From Candidatus Margulisiibacteriota bacterium (GTDB lineage Bacteria > Margulisbacteria > WOR-1 > O2-12-FULL-45-9 > XYB2-FULL-48-7): a stretch of 26,026 nt of DNA. The notes under the pieces are model-generated. The model ran no database searches. It was not told the DNA's origin and worked only from the letters and a program-made list of their open reading frames with translations. Of the stretch, positions 6,975 through 17,317 are shown in pieces (position 1 is the first letter of the stretch; each line of letters starts with the position of its first letter). The DNA lies in NCBI GenBank assembly GCA_028717325.1, contig JAQUOB010000001.1, positions 1 to 26,026 of the forward strand, given 5' to 3'. The position numbers and the translations under genes are program-made.

Positions 6975-9780
6975 ATAAGAGTACCTTCTTTAGGTATTTT
7001 CCGGTGTAGCTCTGAGGATTCTTCGCTACTTCTTCGGGTGTTCCGGCCGCGATCACCCTGCCCCCCTCATCCCCGCCCTCCGGCCCCAGGTCGATCACGT
7101 GGTCGGCGGTCTTGATCACGTCCAGGTTGTGTTCGATCATGATGACCGAATTGCCGGTCGAGACGAGACGATGAAGGACTTCTAATAGCTTTTTAATATC
7201 ATCAAAGTGCAGGCCGGTCGTTGGCTCGTCGAGCAGATAAAGCGTGCGGCCGGTCGAGCGCGCCGCCAGCTCCGTCGCCAGCTTGACCCGCTGGGCTTCG
7301 CCGCCAGAGAGCGTCGTCGCCTGCTGGCCGAGTTTGATATAACCGAGGCCGACATCGACCAGGGACCGCAGTTTGCGGTTGATCTGCGGGATGTGCTGGA
7401 AGAATTCCAAAGCCTCATCTGCGGTCAGCTTTAAAATGTCCGAGATATTCTTACCTTTATAATAGACCTCCAGTGTTTCACGGTTGTACCGTTCGCCTTT
7501 GCAGGTGTCGCAAGGCACATAGACATCGGGCAGAAAGTGCATCTCGATCTTGACCAGCCCGTCACCGTGGCAGGTTTCGCAGCGCCCGCCCTTGACGTTA
7601 AACGAGAACCGGCCGTTCTTATAGCCGCGCATGCGCGACTCCTGCGTCAACGTGAAGAGTTCGCGGATATGATCAAAAACACCGGTATAGGTCGCCGGAT
7701 TTGAGCGCGGCGTCCGGCCGATCGGCGTCTGGTCGATGATGACGACTTTATCGATGTTCTCGATCCCGGTTATCTTATCGTGAGTCCCGGCCTTTTCGAT
7801 CGACCGGTAAAAATACTTTGATAACGCTTTGTATAAAATGTCGTTGATCAGGGAGCTTTTCCCGGAGCCGGAGACGCCGGTTACCGCGGTGAACGTGCCG
7901 AGAGGAAAAGAGACATCGATATTTTTAAGGTTATGGAATTTGGCACCCTTAATAGTTAAAAAATTGCCATTGCCTTTTTGCCTGGCTTTCGGCGTCTCGA
8001 TCTCCAGCTTGCCAGAAAGATATTTACCGGTAAGCGATTTTGGCGAAGAAAGCAGTTGTGACAGCGAACCTTCGGCGATGATCTCGCCGCCGTGCCGGCC
8101 CGCTCCCGGCCCAATATCAACTAAATGGTCGGCCGACCGGATCGTCTCTTCGTCGTGTTCAACGACAATGATCGTATTGCCCAGGTCTCTTAAACGGAAC
8201 AGCGTCTCGATCAGCCGCCGGTTGTCGCGCTGATGCAGGCCGATCGAAGGTTCATCGAGAATGTAAAGGACACCGACCAGGCCGGAACCGACCTGGGTTG
8301 CCAACCGGGTCCGTTGAGCTTCACCGCCGGACAGCGAGGCGGATTGCCGGTCCAAAGTCACGTAATCAAGACCGACGTCGATCAGGAACTTTAACCGAGC
8401 TCGGATCTCTTTTATGATCTGCTTGGCGATCGTCTGCTCCCGCTCGGTCAATTTTAACCCGTCGAGAAACTCGGAGACCTTCTTGATCGGCAAAGCCGAT
8501 ACCTGCGCGATCGACTGTCCACCGATCTTGACGGCTAAACTTTCCGGCCGCAAACGCTGGCCCTGGCAGGCGGCGCACGGCACCGAGCTCATGTAACGGT
8601 AAAGATAATAGCGGACATTCTCCGATTTGGTCTCGTAATAGCGGCGTTTGAGATTATTAAGGACCCCTTCGTATTCCCCCTCATGCTCCCAGTAGCCGCG
8701 ATTCATCTCGTACTTAAACCTGATCGGTTTTTTACTGCCGTAGAGGATCACGTTCAACTGCTCTTTGGTCAGCTTTTTGATCGGCGTGTTGAGGTCAAAC
8801 CCGTATTGCTCGCCAACGGCGCGAAGTTTCTGCAAATAATAAGAAGCCGCTTCGCCCCAGGGCGCGATCGCCCCTTCACCGATAGTTAAATTTTTGTCGG
8901 GCAGGATGAGGTCCGGATCGAATTCGAGTTTGTCTCCCAACCCGTCGCAGACGGGACAAGCCCCGTACGGAGTATTGAAAGAAAAGATGCGCGGCGTGAT
9001 CTCATCGAGCGAGATGCCGCAATCGGGACAGGCGAATTTTTCCGAATAGACGTCTTCTTTTGAGCCATAATTAACGATGACCAGGCCGTTGCCGTACTTG
9101 AGCGCGGTCTCGACCGATTCGGCCATCCGCTTTTTATTAGTGGCTTTGATCGTCAACCGGTCGATCACGATCTCAACGTTGTGGCGTGTTTTTTTATTGA
9201 TGCCCGGCACATCGGCGATCTCATAGATCTTTTTATCGACCCTGACCCGCAAAAAGCCGTCCTTGGCGACGTCGGTGAACAGCTCTTTGTATTCGCCTTT
9301 TTTGCCGCGGATGACCGGTGCCAGCAGATTGACCATCGTCCCTTCGGGTAATTTGAAGATCTTGTCGACGATCTGCTGGACCGTCTGCCGCTCGATCTTG
9401 CGGCTGCATTTGGGACAATGCGGCCCGCCGATGTTAGCGAACAATAAGCGCATATAATCGTATATTTCGGTGACGGTGCCGACGGTTGAGCGCGGGTTTC
9501 TGGGAGGAGCTTTCTGGTCGATGGAAATCGCCGGCGACAGCCCTTCTATGTAGTCAACGTCCGGTTTGCGCATCTGCTCGAGGAACTGGCGGGCGTAAGC
9601 CGACAGCGATTCCACATACCGGCGCTGTCCCTCGGCGTAGATCGTGTCGAAAGCCAGTGACGATTTACCTGAGCCGGAGATACCGGTAAAAACTATGAAT
9701 TTGTTGCGCGGCAGCTCCAGGTGCACATTCTTGAGGTTGTGCTCCCGCGCGCCTTTAATTACGATCTTTTCCGCTTCCAT
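6973..9780 (-). CDS. uvrA: UvrABC system protein A
   Basis: UvrA is the damage-sensing ATPase of nucleotide excision repair and loads UvrB onto lesions. At 935 residues it is a normal length. The first ABC half has Walker A GISGSGKSSLAFD near residue 34 and the YVESLSAYARQFL block. A CPDCG...CPVCDG zinc module lies near 249-283. The signature LSGGEAQRTRLA completes this half. The second half has GVSGSGKSSL near 634, the CETCHGDG...CDTCKGERY zinc module near 733-770, LSGGEAQRVKLA and LLDEPTTGLH. GGGAG with 5 bases of spacing precedes the ATG at 9780. It follows hisI by 9 bases. The stop codon abuts a dispersed repeat, and uvrB is not in the window. Confidence 0.98.
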   Translation of the reverse strand: MEAEKIVIKGAREHNLKNVHLELPRNKFIVFTGISGSGKSSLAFDTIYAEGQRRYVESLSAYARQFLEQMRKPDVDYIEGLSPAISIDQKAPPRNPRSTVGTVTEIYDYMRLLFANIGGPHCPKCSRKIERQTVQQIVDKIFKLPEGTMVNLLAPVIRGKKGEYKELFTDVAKDGFLRVRVDKKIYEIADVPGINKKTRHNVEIVIDRLTIKATNKKRMAESVETALKYGNGLVIVNYGSKEDVYSEKFACPDCGISLDEITPRIFSFNTPYGACPVCDGLGDKLEFDPDLILPDKNLTIGEGAIAPWGEAASYYLQKLRAVGEQYGFDLNTPIKKLTKEQLNVILYGSKKPIRFKYEMNRGYWEHEGEYEGVLNNLKRRYYETKSENVRYYLYRYMSSVPCAACQGQRLRPESLAVKIGGQSIAQVSALPIKKVSEFLDGLKLTEREQTIAKQIIKEIRARLKFLIDVGLDYVTLDRQSASLSGGEAQRTRLATQVGSGLVGVLYILDEPSIGLHQRDNRRLIETLFRLRDLGNTIIVVEHDEETIRSADHLVDIGPGAGRHGGEIIAEGSLSQLLSSPKSLTGKYLSGKLEIETPKARQKGNGNFLTIKGAKFHNLKNIDVSFPLGTFTAVTGVSGSGKSSLINDILYKALSKYFYRSIEKAGTHDKITGIENIDKVVIIDQTPIGRTPRSNPATYTGVFDHIRELFTLTQESRMRGYKNGRFSFNVKGGRCETCHGDGLVKIEMHFLPDVYVPCDTCKGERYNRETLEVYYKGKNISDILKLTADEALEFFQHIPQINRKLRSLVDVGLGYIKLGQQATTLSGGEAQRVKLATELAARSTGRTLYLLDEPTTGLHFDDIKKLLEVLHRLVSTGNSVIMIEHNLDVIKTADHVIDLGPEGGDEGGRVIAAGTPEEVAKNPQSYTGKYLKKVLL

Positions 9781-9789
9781 TAATACTCC

Positions 9790-10110
9790 CTAGATCATTT
9801 TATTGAAGAAACAACTCCGGTTGCCCGTGTGGCAGGCGATGTCGCCTATCTGCTCGATCTTGGCCAGAATAGCGTCGGCATCACAATCATAATACAATTC
9901 TTTGACTTTTTGAATGTGGCCGGAAGTGTCGCCCTTGTGCCAGAGCACCTTTCTTGACCTCGACCAGTAGACCATCTCTTTCATTGCCAGCGTTTTCTCA
10001 AGCGATTCCTTGTTCATATAAGCCAGCATCAACACCGCGCCGTCCTTATAGTCCTGCGCGATCACCGGGACCAGCCCTTTATCATCAAATTTAATTTTAC
10101 TGATATCCAT
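9790..10110 (-). CDS. hisI: Phosphoribosyl-AMP cyclohydrolase HisI
   Basis: This enzyme opens the purine ring of phosphoribosyl-AMP in histidine biosynthesis (third step). At 106 residues it has the typical size of a stand-alone HisI without the HisE domain. The metal and substrate motifs are intact: WSRSRKVLWHKGDTSGH near 49-65, DCDADAIL near 76-83 and CHTGNRSCF near 93-101. A near-perfect AAGGAGGT lies 4 bases before the ATG, at the end of dnaE (11 bases separate the genes), so it should be well translated from the dnaE transcript. No other his gene is in the window, which makes it an orphan among replication and repair genes. Confidence 0.97.
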   Translation of the reverse strand: MDISKIKFDDKGLVPVIAQDYKDGAVLMLAYMNKESLEKTLAMKEMVYWSRSRKVLWHKGDTSGHIQKVKELYYDCDADAILAKIEQIGDIACHTGNRSCFFNKMI

Positions 10111-10121
10111 AACGACCTCCT

Positions 10122-13100
10122 TTATAATTGGGCCCGCATCATCTCTTCGACATCTTTTTTCTTGTGAACCTTAAATTCTACGTTGACCGCGCCGTCTCCC
10201 AATAATTTCTCCAGCTGTTCGACCAGGTCGGGGTTGATCTCGACCCAGAACGACCGGTTCAGCTCCACGCTCTTGCCGTCTGTGCGGATAAAGACCGGGT
10301 CGGTGCCGCGATGGAGCGCCAGGACATCCTTCATCATATCCAGCACCTGTTTGTCCTTGATATCGACGAATTCGACGTGCAGGGAGCGCACCTTTTCCAG
10401 CTCTTCCAGCGGCTCGACCGACTCCGCCTGGACATTCAGTTCTTCAGTGCGGAAATCGCGATTGAGCTTGCCTTTGACGATCACCGCTTCGTCATCGTTT
10501 AGGAACGGGGCGCACTTTTCATAGGCCTTTGGAAAGACGACCAGCGGGATGCTGCCGGTCAGGTCTTCCAGGTTGGCCAGTAACATCGTGTCGCCGCGCT
10601 TGGTTACGATCCGTTTGCAATCGGACAACAAACCGCCGACCTTGACCTGCTCGCCCTCGCTCATCTCGGCGATATCGGCCACGCTGACGGTGGTCTGGGC
10701 TTCCAGCGAATCGCGCAGTCGCTCCAGCGGGTGCGAGGAGATATATAAACCCAGGAGTTCTTTTTCCATGCGCAACAGCTGATCGGGCGAAAACTCGGCA
10801 ACATCAACTGTTTTGATCTCGGTTTCGGGTTTCGGTCTTCTGGCTTCGGATTTGACTTCGAACAGCATTTCCTGCCCGTTCGCCCGCTCTTTTAGGTCGG
10901 CATTGATGCTTGACATCATTTTTTCGTAATTCGTCAGGAGAAAGGCCCTGCCCCGCTCGAATGAATCGAAAGCGCCGGCCTTGATCAAGCTTTCCACCAC
11001 TTTTTTATTGACGGTCCGTTGATCGACCCGGCGATAAAAATCGTCAAAAGATTTATACGGTCCGTCGGTTGACTTGACCTGAATGATCGAATCGATCGCC
11101 GCGATGCCGACGTTCTTGATCGCGGTCAGGCCGAAGCGGATGCCGTCTTTGGTGGAAGTGAAATTGCGGTCGCTTTCGTTGACGTCGGGCGGCAGGATCT
11201 TTAACCCCATCTTCTTGGCTTCGGAAAGATAAAGCCTGACCTTATCGGTGTTGCCCATGACGGAAGTGAGCAGCGCGGCCATGAACTCGGCCGGGTAATT
11301 GGCTTTGAGGAACGCCGTCTGGTAAGAAATGAACGCGTAAGAAGTCGAGTGCGACTTATTGAAGCCGTAGCCGGCGAACTTGGCGCAAAGATTGAACAGC
11401 TCTGTCGCCTTATGCTTGGACACGCCGCGCTTGACCGCCCCTTCGATAAAGTGTTCCTTCTGCATCTCCATCTCTTTGACTTTTTTCTTGCCCATGGCGG
11501 CGCGCAGGACATCCGCCTGGCCCATCGAAAAGCCGGCGATCTTGCTGGCGATCTCCATGACCTGCTCCTGGTAAAGGATGACGCCGTAGGTCTCTTTCAG
11601 GATCGGCTGCAGCTCGGGCAGTTCATATTTGATCGGCACTTTTCTCTGCTTGCGTTTGACGTAATCCTCGACCATGCCGCTCTCCAGCGGGCCGGGACGG
11701 TAAAGGGCCAGCAAGGCGATAATTTCTTCGAACGTCGACGGCCGCAGGTCCTTGATCAGGGCGCGCATGCCCCGGCTTTCCAGCTGGAACACGCCGATCG
11801 TCTCCCCGGCCGAGAACAGGCTGTAAGTATTGAGATCGTTCATCGGAATGGTGTTCATGTCGAGTTCCACGCCGCGGTTCTTTTTCAGTATCTCGACCGC
11901 TTGGGCGATCATCGTCAGGTTGCGCAGGCCGAGGAAATCCATTTTTAACAGCCCGATCTTTTCCAGGTCCTCCATGGTGTATTGGGTGACGAGGACATTT
12001 TCATCCAGCTGCTGCAGCGGAGCGTATTCCACGACCGGCGCTTGAGAAATTACGACGCCGGCGGCGTGCACGGAGGCATGCCTGACGGCGCCCTCGATCT
12101 GCAGGGCGGTATCGAGCAGGCTTTTTATCTTCGGATCGTTTTCATACAGCGCCTTTAATTCTTTCACGCTTTCCAGCGCCTTGCTCAACGTGATGTCGGG
12201 ACCGAACGGCACCAGCTTGGCGATCTTGTCGACTTCGGGCAGCGGCACCTGCAGCACCCGCCCGACATCGCGGATCGCCCCCCGGGCCGCCATGGTCCCG
12301 AAGGTGATGATCTGCGCCACGTGGTCTTTGCCGTATTTTTTCGTCACGTACTCGATGACCTCGCCGCGCCGCTCGAAGCAGAAATCGACGTCGATATCGG
12401 GCATCGAGATGCGCTCCAAGTTGAGGAACCGCTCAAAGATCAGGCCGTACTTCAGCGGCTCGATGTTCGTGATGCCCAGCGCGTAAGCGACGATACTGCC
12501 GGCGGCCGAACCCCTACCCGGGCCGACCTGGATCCCGTTGGTTTTCGCCCAGTTGATGAAATCGGAGACGATCAGGAAGTAAGACGCGTATTCCATTTTT
12601 TCGATCGTCATCAGTTCATACTTGACCCGGTCGATAATTTCGGGCGGCAGCAGCGTGCCGTATTTTTTCTTGATCCCGTCCCAGGTCAGTTTTTCGAGGA
12701 AAGATTCGGGTGTTTCTCCCGCCGGTACCGTAAAGTTAGGCAGATGAAGCACGCCGGTCTCTATTTCCAAATTACATTTCGCCGCTATTTCGACCGTCCT
12801 GGCCAATGCTTCCGGCATATCCGCGAACCTCTCCATCATCTCTTCGTACGATTTGAGATAGAAATCTTTACTGCTGAACCTCATCCGCTTTTCATCGTTG
12901 ACGAACGAGTTGGTCTGGATGCAAAGCAGGACATCCTGCGTATAAGCGTCTGCCTGGCGGACACAATGGACGTCGTTGCTGGCGACCATGGCTATACCGG
13001 TCTCTTTCGAGAGTTTCAGCATCATGGCTTTGAGTTCCTTGAATTCCGGCAGGTTGAAGTCCATTATTTCGAGGTAGAAATCCTCCCCCCAGAGGCCTTT

Positions 13101-13595
13101 GAAATATTCGGCCGACTCGCGCGCCGCCTCGGGATTGCCGGCCAGCAGAGCACGCTGGATCTCGCCGCTGGCGCAGCCGGAGAGCACCACCAACCCCTCC
13201 CGGTATTTTTCCATCAGTTCGCGATCGATCCTCGGCCGGGAATAAAAGCCCTCGATCGAGGCCAGCGAGGCCAATTTAAGCAGGTTCTTATAGCCGGTCC
13301 TGTCTTTGGCCAGGAAGGTCATATGGTGCGGTGAGCGGTCTTCTTTGGTCTCTTTATCGAACCTGGTGCGCGGCGCCACATACATTTCACAGCCGATGAT
13401 CGGCTTGAGCCCCGCTTCTTTGGCTTTGAGGTAAAACTCAATTGCCGCGTACATGTTGCCGTGATCGGTGACCGCCAGAGAATGCATCCCCAGCTCTTTG
13501 GCCCTGGCGATCAGGTCAGGGATGCGGCAAGCACCGTCCAGCAGGCTGTACTCCGTGTGGGTATGCAGATGAATAAATTTGTCTCTGTGAGGCAT
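10122..13595 (-). CDS. dnaE: DNA polymerase III alpha subunit DnaE
   Basis: This is the replicative polymerase catalytic subunit, 1157 residues (E. coli 1160). The N-terminal PHP domain begins FIHLHTHTEYSLLDGAC and keeps its His/Asp metal ligands (HTH, DHGN, GCEMYV). The palm shows VGPGRGSAAGS and the catalytic MPDIDVDF near 396-403. PGPLESGM, YGVILYQEQVM and a helix-hairpin-helix region follow. An OB-fold lies near 985-1060, and a C-terminal segment ends at 1157. Residues about 913-926 (SEARRPKPETEI) look like an inserted low-complexity repeat in the linker before LLGLYISSHPL. No Shine-Dalgarno sequence precedes the ATG; a promoter lies only 11 bases upstream. hisI follows closely. Confidence 0.98.
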   Translation of the reverse strand: MPHRDKFIHLHTHTEYSLLDGACRIPDLIARAKELGMHSLAVTDHGNMYAAIEFYLKAKEAGLKPIIGCEMYVAPRTRFDKETKEDRSPHHMTFLAKDRTGYKNLLKLASLASIEGFYSRPRIDRELMEKYREGLVVLSGCASGEIQRALLAGNPEAARESAEYFKGLWGEDFYLEIMDFNLPEFKELKAMMLKLSKETGIAMVASNDVHCVRQADAYTQDVLLCIQTNSFVNDEKRMRFSSKDFYLKSYEEMMERFADMPEALARTVEIAAKCNLEIETGVLHLPNFTVPAGETPESFLEKLTWDGIKKKYGTLLPPEIIDRVKYELMTIEKMEYASYFLIVSDFINWAKTNGIQVGPGRGSAAGSIVAYALGITNIEPLKYGLIFERFLNLERISMPDIDVDFCFERRGEVIEYVTKKYGKDHVAQIITFGTMAARGAIRDVGRVLQVPLPEVDKIAKLVPFGPDITLSKALESVKELKALYENDPKIKSLLDTALQIEGAVRHASVHAAGVVISQAPVVEYAPLQQLDENVLVTQYTMEDLEKIGLLKMDFLGLRNLTMIAQAVEILKKNRGVELDMNTIPMNDLNTYSLFSAGETIGVFQLESRGMRALIKDLRPSTFEEIIALLALYRPGPLESGMVEDYVKRKQRKVPIKYELPELQPILKETYGVILYQEQVMEIASKIAGFSMGQADVLRAAMGKKKVKEMEMQKEHFIEGAVKRGVSKHKATELFNLCAKFAGYGFNKSHSTSYAFISYQTAFLKANYPAEFMAALLTSVMGNTDKVRLYLSEAKKMGLKILPPDVNESDRNFTSTKDGIRFGLTAIKNVGIAAIDSIIQVKSTDGPYKSFDDFYRRVDQRTVNKKVVESLIKAGAFDSFERGRAFLLTNYEKMMSSINADLKERANGQEMLFEVKSEARRPKPETEIKTVDVAEFSPDQLLRMEKELLGLYISSHPLERLRDSLEAQTTVSVADIAEMSEGEQVKVGGLLSDCKRIVTKRGDTMLLANLEDLTGSIPLVVFPKAYEKCAPFLNDDEAVIVKGKLNRDFRTEELNVQAESVEPLEELEKVRSLHVEFVDIKDKQVLDMMKDVLALHRGTDPVFIRTDGKSVELNRSFWVEINPDLVEQLEKLLGDGAVNVEFKVHKKKDVEEMMRAQL
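10818..10857. repeat. Short degenerate repeat inside dnaE
   Basis: On the minus strand the bases run as near-repeats of CCGAARCC (TCCGAAGCC, then GACCGAAACCCGAAACC). They encode SEARRPKPETE in the linker before the C-terminal OB-fold of DnaE. E. coli DnaE has unrelated sequence at this place. It is probably a dispersed low-complexity repeat tolerated in frame, but a chance composition cannot be excluded. Confidence 0.45.
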
Positions 13596-13606
13596 TTGGA
13601 TACGTA

Positions 13607-13635
13607 ATTATAACAAAAAAGGCCGCGAACCTCAA
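13607..13635 (-). promoter_or_regulatory. Sigma70-like promoter for dnaE, inside the upstream terminator
   Basis: On the minus strand, -35 TTGAGG (13630-13635) and a perfect -10 TATAAT (13607-13612) are 17 bases apart. The spacer is the descending arm and T run of the terminator hairpin 13613-13653. The -10 box ends 11 bases before the dnaE ATG, so the expected transcript has a leader of about 4-5 bases. Confidence 0.6.
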
Positions 13636-13653
13636 TTGAAGCCGCGACCTTTT
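13613..13653. terminator. Intrinsic terminator after the DUF5679-like gene
   Basis: On the minus strand a stem beginning AAGGTCGCGG pairs with CGCGGCCTT at its far end (one G-U pair in the first nine), and six T follow (complement of 13615-13620). The other side also has a T run (13650-13654 on the plus strand), so it could stop transcription in both directions. It sits 22 bases after the stop of the 48-aa gene. Confidence 0.75.
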
Positions 13654-13670
13654 TCTAACTAGTTAGAAAA
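13651..13670. repeat. Perfect 20-bp palindrome TTTTCTAACT/AGTTAGAAAA
   Basis: The two 10-base halves are exact complements with no spacer. It lies between the stop of the 48-aa gene (13675) and the terminator. It could be an operator-like site for a dimeric regulator, or a small AT-rich hairpin that helps termination. I have no evidence to choose between them. Confidence 0.6.
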
Positions 13671-13674
13671 CAAA

Positions 13675-13821
13675 CTATCCGCCGATCCTGAACATTTTAG
13701 TGCCGCATTCCGGGCACTCGCCTTTGGAGGCTTTCCTGCCGTTCTTCATCGTAACCTCTTTAGGATTTTTCATGTCCTGTTTCTTTTTGCATTTGACGCA
13801 ATAAGCTTTGACTGCTGCCAT
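13675..13821 (-). CDS. DUF5679-like small zinc-ribbon protein (48 aa)
   Basis: The protein begins MAAVKAYCVKCKKKQDMKNP and ends CPECGTKMFRIGG. Two CxxC pairs (C8/C11 and C36/C39) flank a basic centre with PKEVTMKNGR, the layout of a four-Cys zinc ribbon. From memory it matches the DUF5679 family of short proteins found in many bacterial phyla, whose role is unknown. Start at 13821: GGAGGTG sits 7 bases upstream and a strong promoter lies further upstream (13873-13901). It has its own promoter and terminator, so it is a monocistronic unit between the small exported proteins and dnaE. Confidence 0.9.
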   Translation of the reverse strand: MAAVKAYCVKCKKKQDMKNPKEVTMKNGRKASKGECPECGTKMFRIGG

Positions 13822-13872
13822 TTCTCTCCACCTCCTTTTTATAATTATATAAAAGAATTTAAGCTCGCTGGC

Positions 13873-13901
13873 ATTTTAGACGTTGAGCCGCGACCTGTCA
13901 A
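13873..13901 (-). promoter_or_regulatory. Strong sigma70-like promoter for the 48-aa gene
   Basis: On the minus strand, a perfect -35 TTGACA (13896-13901) is separated by 17 bases from -10 TAAAAT (13873-13878). The -10 box ends 51 bases before the ATG, leaving an AT-rich leader of about 45 bases with a strong GGAGGTG ribosome site. Confidence 0.75.
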
Positions 13902-13931
13902 GCGTTCTTCGCCAGAGTCAAGTTTCCGGCT

Positions 13932-14345
13932 TTAGTAAATTTTATAGCCGAACTGGCAGACCGGCCGCCCTTTGCCGGCCACGTCAACGCCGAACTCCAG
14001 AAAGAGCGGCTCGACATCAAGCATCCGGTTAAGGATAAAAGTCAGAGAAAAACCGACGTCATTCTTATTGTTGCCAAAGTAGCCGACCAGGCCGAGGCCG
14101 AGGCCGAGCGGCATCCGGCCGATCGCGGTCAAAGGTATTTTTCCGCCGATCAGAGCGCAAACCGGCTGATTGCCGGAATTAAATTCGATCGCGCCCCGGG
14201 CTGTCAAATTACGGGCGACGCCCGCCTCCAGCTGCAGACCGATAGCCAGCCCATCCCTCACTCCGCCGACTATTTCCGGAACCGCCGCTTGTGAACAACC
14301 CATCAGTAACCCGACAAACAAAACGCCGATCATAACCTTTTTCAT
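13932..14345 (-). CDS. Small exported protein, paralog of its upstream neighbour (137 aa)
   Basis: An N-terminal signal sequence (MKKVMIGVLFVGLLMGCSQA) could be cleaved by signal peptidase II at the LLMGC lipobox or by signal peptidase I near SQAA. The mature part contains GGVRDGLAIGLQLEAGV, then AALIGGKIPL-like and GLGLGLVGYFG segments, LFLEFGVDV and a final QFGYKIY. The alternating hydrophobic and glycine-rich strands ending in an aromatic residue suggest a small outer-membrane beta-barrel or surface protein. It aligns along its whole length with the 145-aa protein encoded just upstream, so the two arose by tandem duplication. AAGGGG lies 8 bases before the ATG. The function is not recognised. 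Confidence 0.8.
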   Translation of the reverse strand: MKKVMIGVLFVGLLMGCSQAAVPEIVGGVRDGLAIGLQLEAGVARNLTARGAIEFNSGNQPVCALIGGKIPLTAIGRMPLGLGLGLVGYFGNNKNDVGFSLTFILNRMLDVEPLFLEFGVDVAGKGRPVCQFGYKIY

Positions 14346-14383
14346 TTCAAATACCCCTTTCTTAAAAAATTAAAGCTCAAGCG

Positions 14384-14821
14384 TCAATAACTTAAGAACC
14401 GATAGCCGACCTGGGCTTCCACATGCCCGTGATCGCCGAACCAATCCAGGCCGGTCTCGAGAAAATAAGCATCGTTATTATATAGTTTTTCAAAGATCAA
14501 AGATAGATACTCGCCCTGCTCGGTCCGCGCGCCGTAATTACCGACAAAACCAAACCCCCAGGCGATCGGTTCGTCCTTGATCGTGACCAGCGGCATTTTC
14601 AGCCCGGCAAAGATGAGGAACGGATTGTCGCCGGCAAAAGTGAGATCTTCGCCGGTAGTCGCTTCAACTCCAAACCGGCCGGTAAAATAATCAGTAAATG
14701 ATCGCTCCGTTGCCATGCCCAGCCCCAGCCCGTCGCGAGCGCCGCCGATCATAGCTGAGTGGTTCGCCCAAACCGTTTGCGCTATTAAAACAAGAAATAT
14801 GCCCAATAATATTTTTTTCAT
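14384..14821 (-). CDS. Small exported protein, possible outer-membrane strand protein (145 aa)
   Basis: The protein has a signal peptide (MKKILLGIFLVLIAQTVWAN) with a probable signal peptidase I site after VWA. The mature region carries GGARDGLGLGMATE, FTGRFGVEATTG, GLKMPLVTI, WGFGFVGNYG, YFLETGLDWFG and a C-terminal VEAQVGYRFLSY. The strand pattern and terminal aromatic residues suit a small outer-membrane barrel. It shares the GGxRDGL, GxKxPL, GxGxVGxxG, LExGxD and QxGY motifs with the next gene. It starts 8 bases after mutS ends, so it probably lies on the mutS transcript, although nothing in the sequence suggests a repair role. No known family is recognised. Confidence 0.8.
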   Translation of the reverse strand: MKKILLGIFLVLIAQTVWANHSAMIGGARDGLGLGMATERSFTDYFTGRFGVEATTGEDLTFAGDNPFLIFAGLKMPLVTIKDEPIAWGFGFVGNYGARTEQGEYLSLIFEKLYNNDAYFLETGLDWFGDHGHVEAQVGYRFLSY

Positions 14822-14829
14822 TTCTTACC

Positions 14830-17316
<2,487 letters not shown>

Positions 17317-17317
17317 G

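Noticed and set aside
12321..13334. Plus-strand ORF of 337 codons opposite dnaE
   Set aside because: It lies wholly within the DnaE PHP and palm coding sequence and shows no recognisable domain; it is an antisense shadow.
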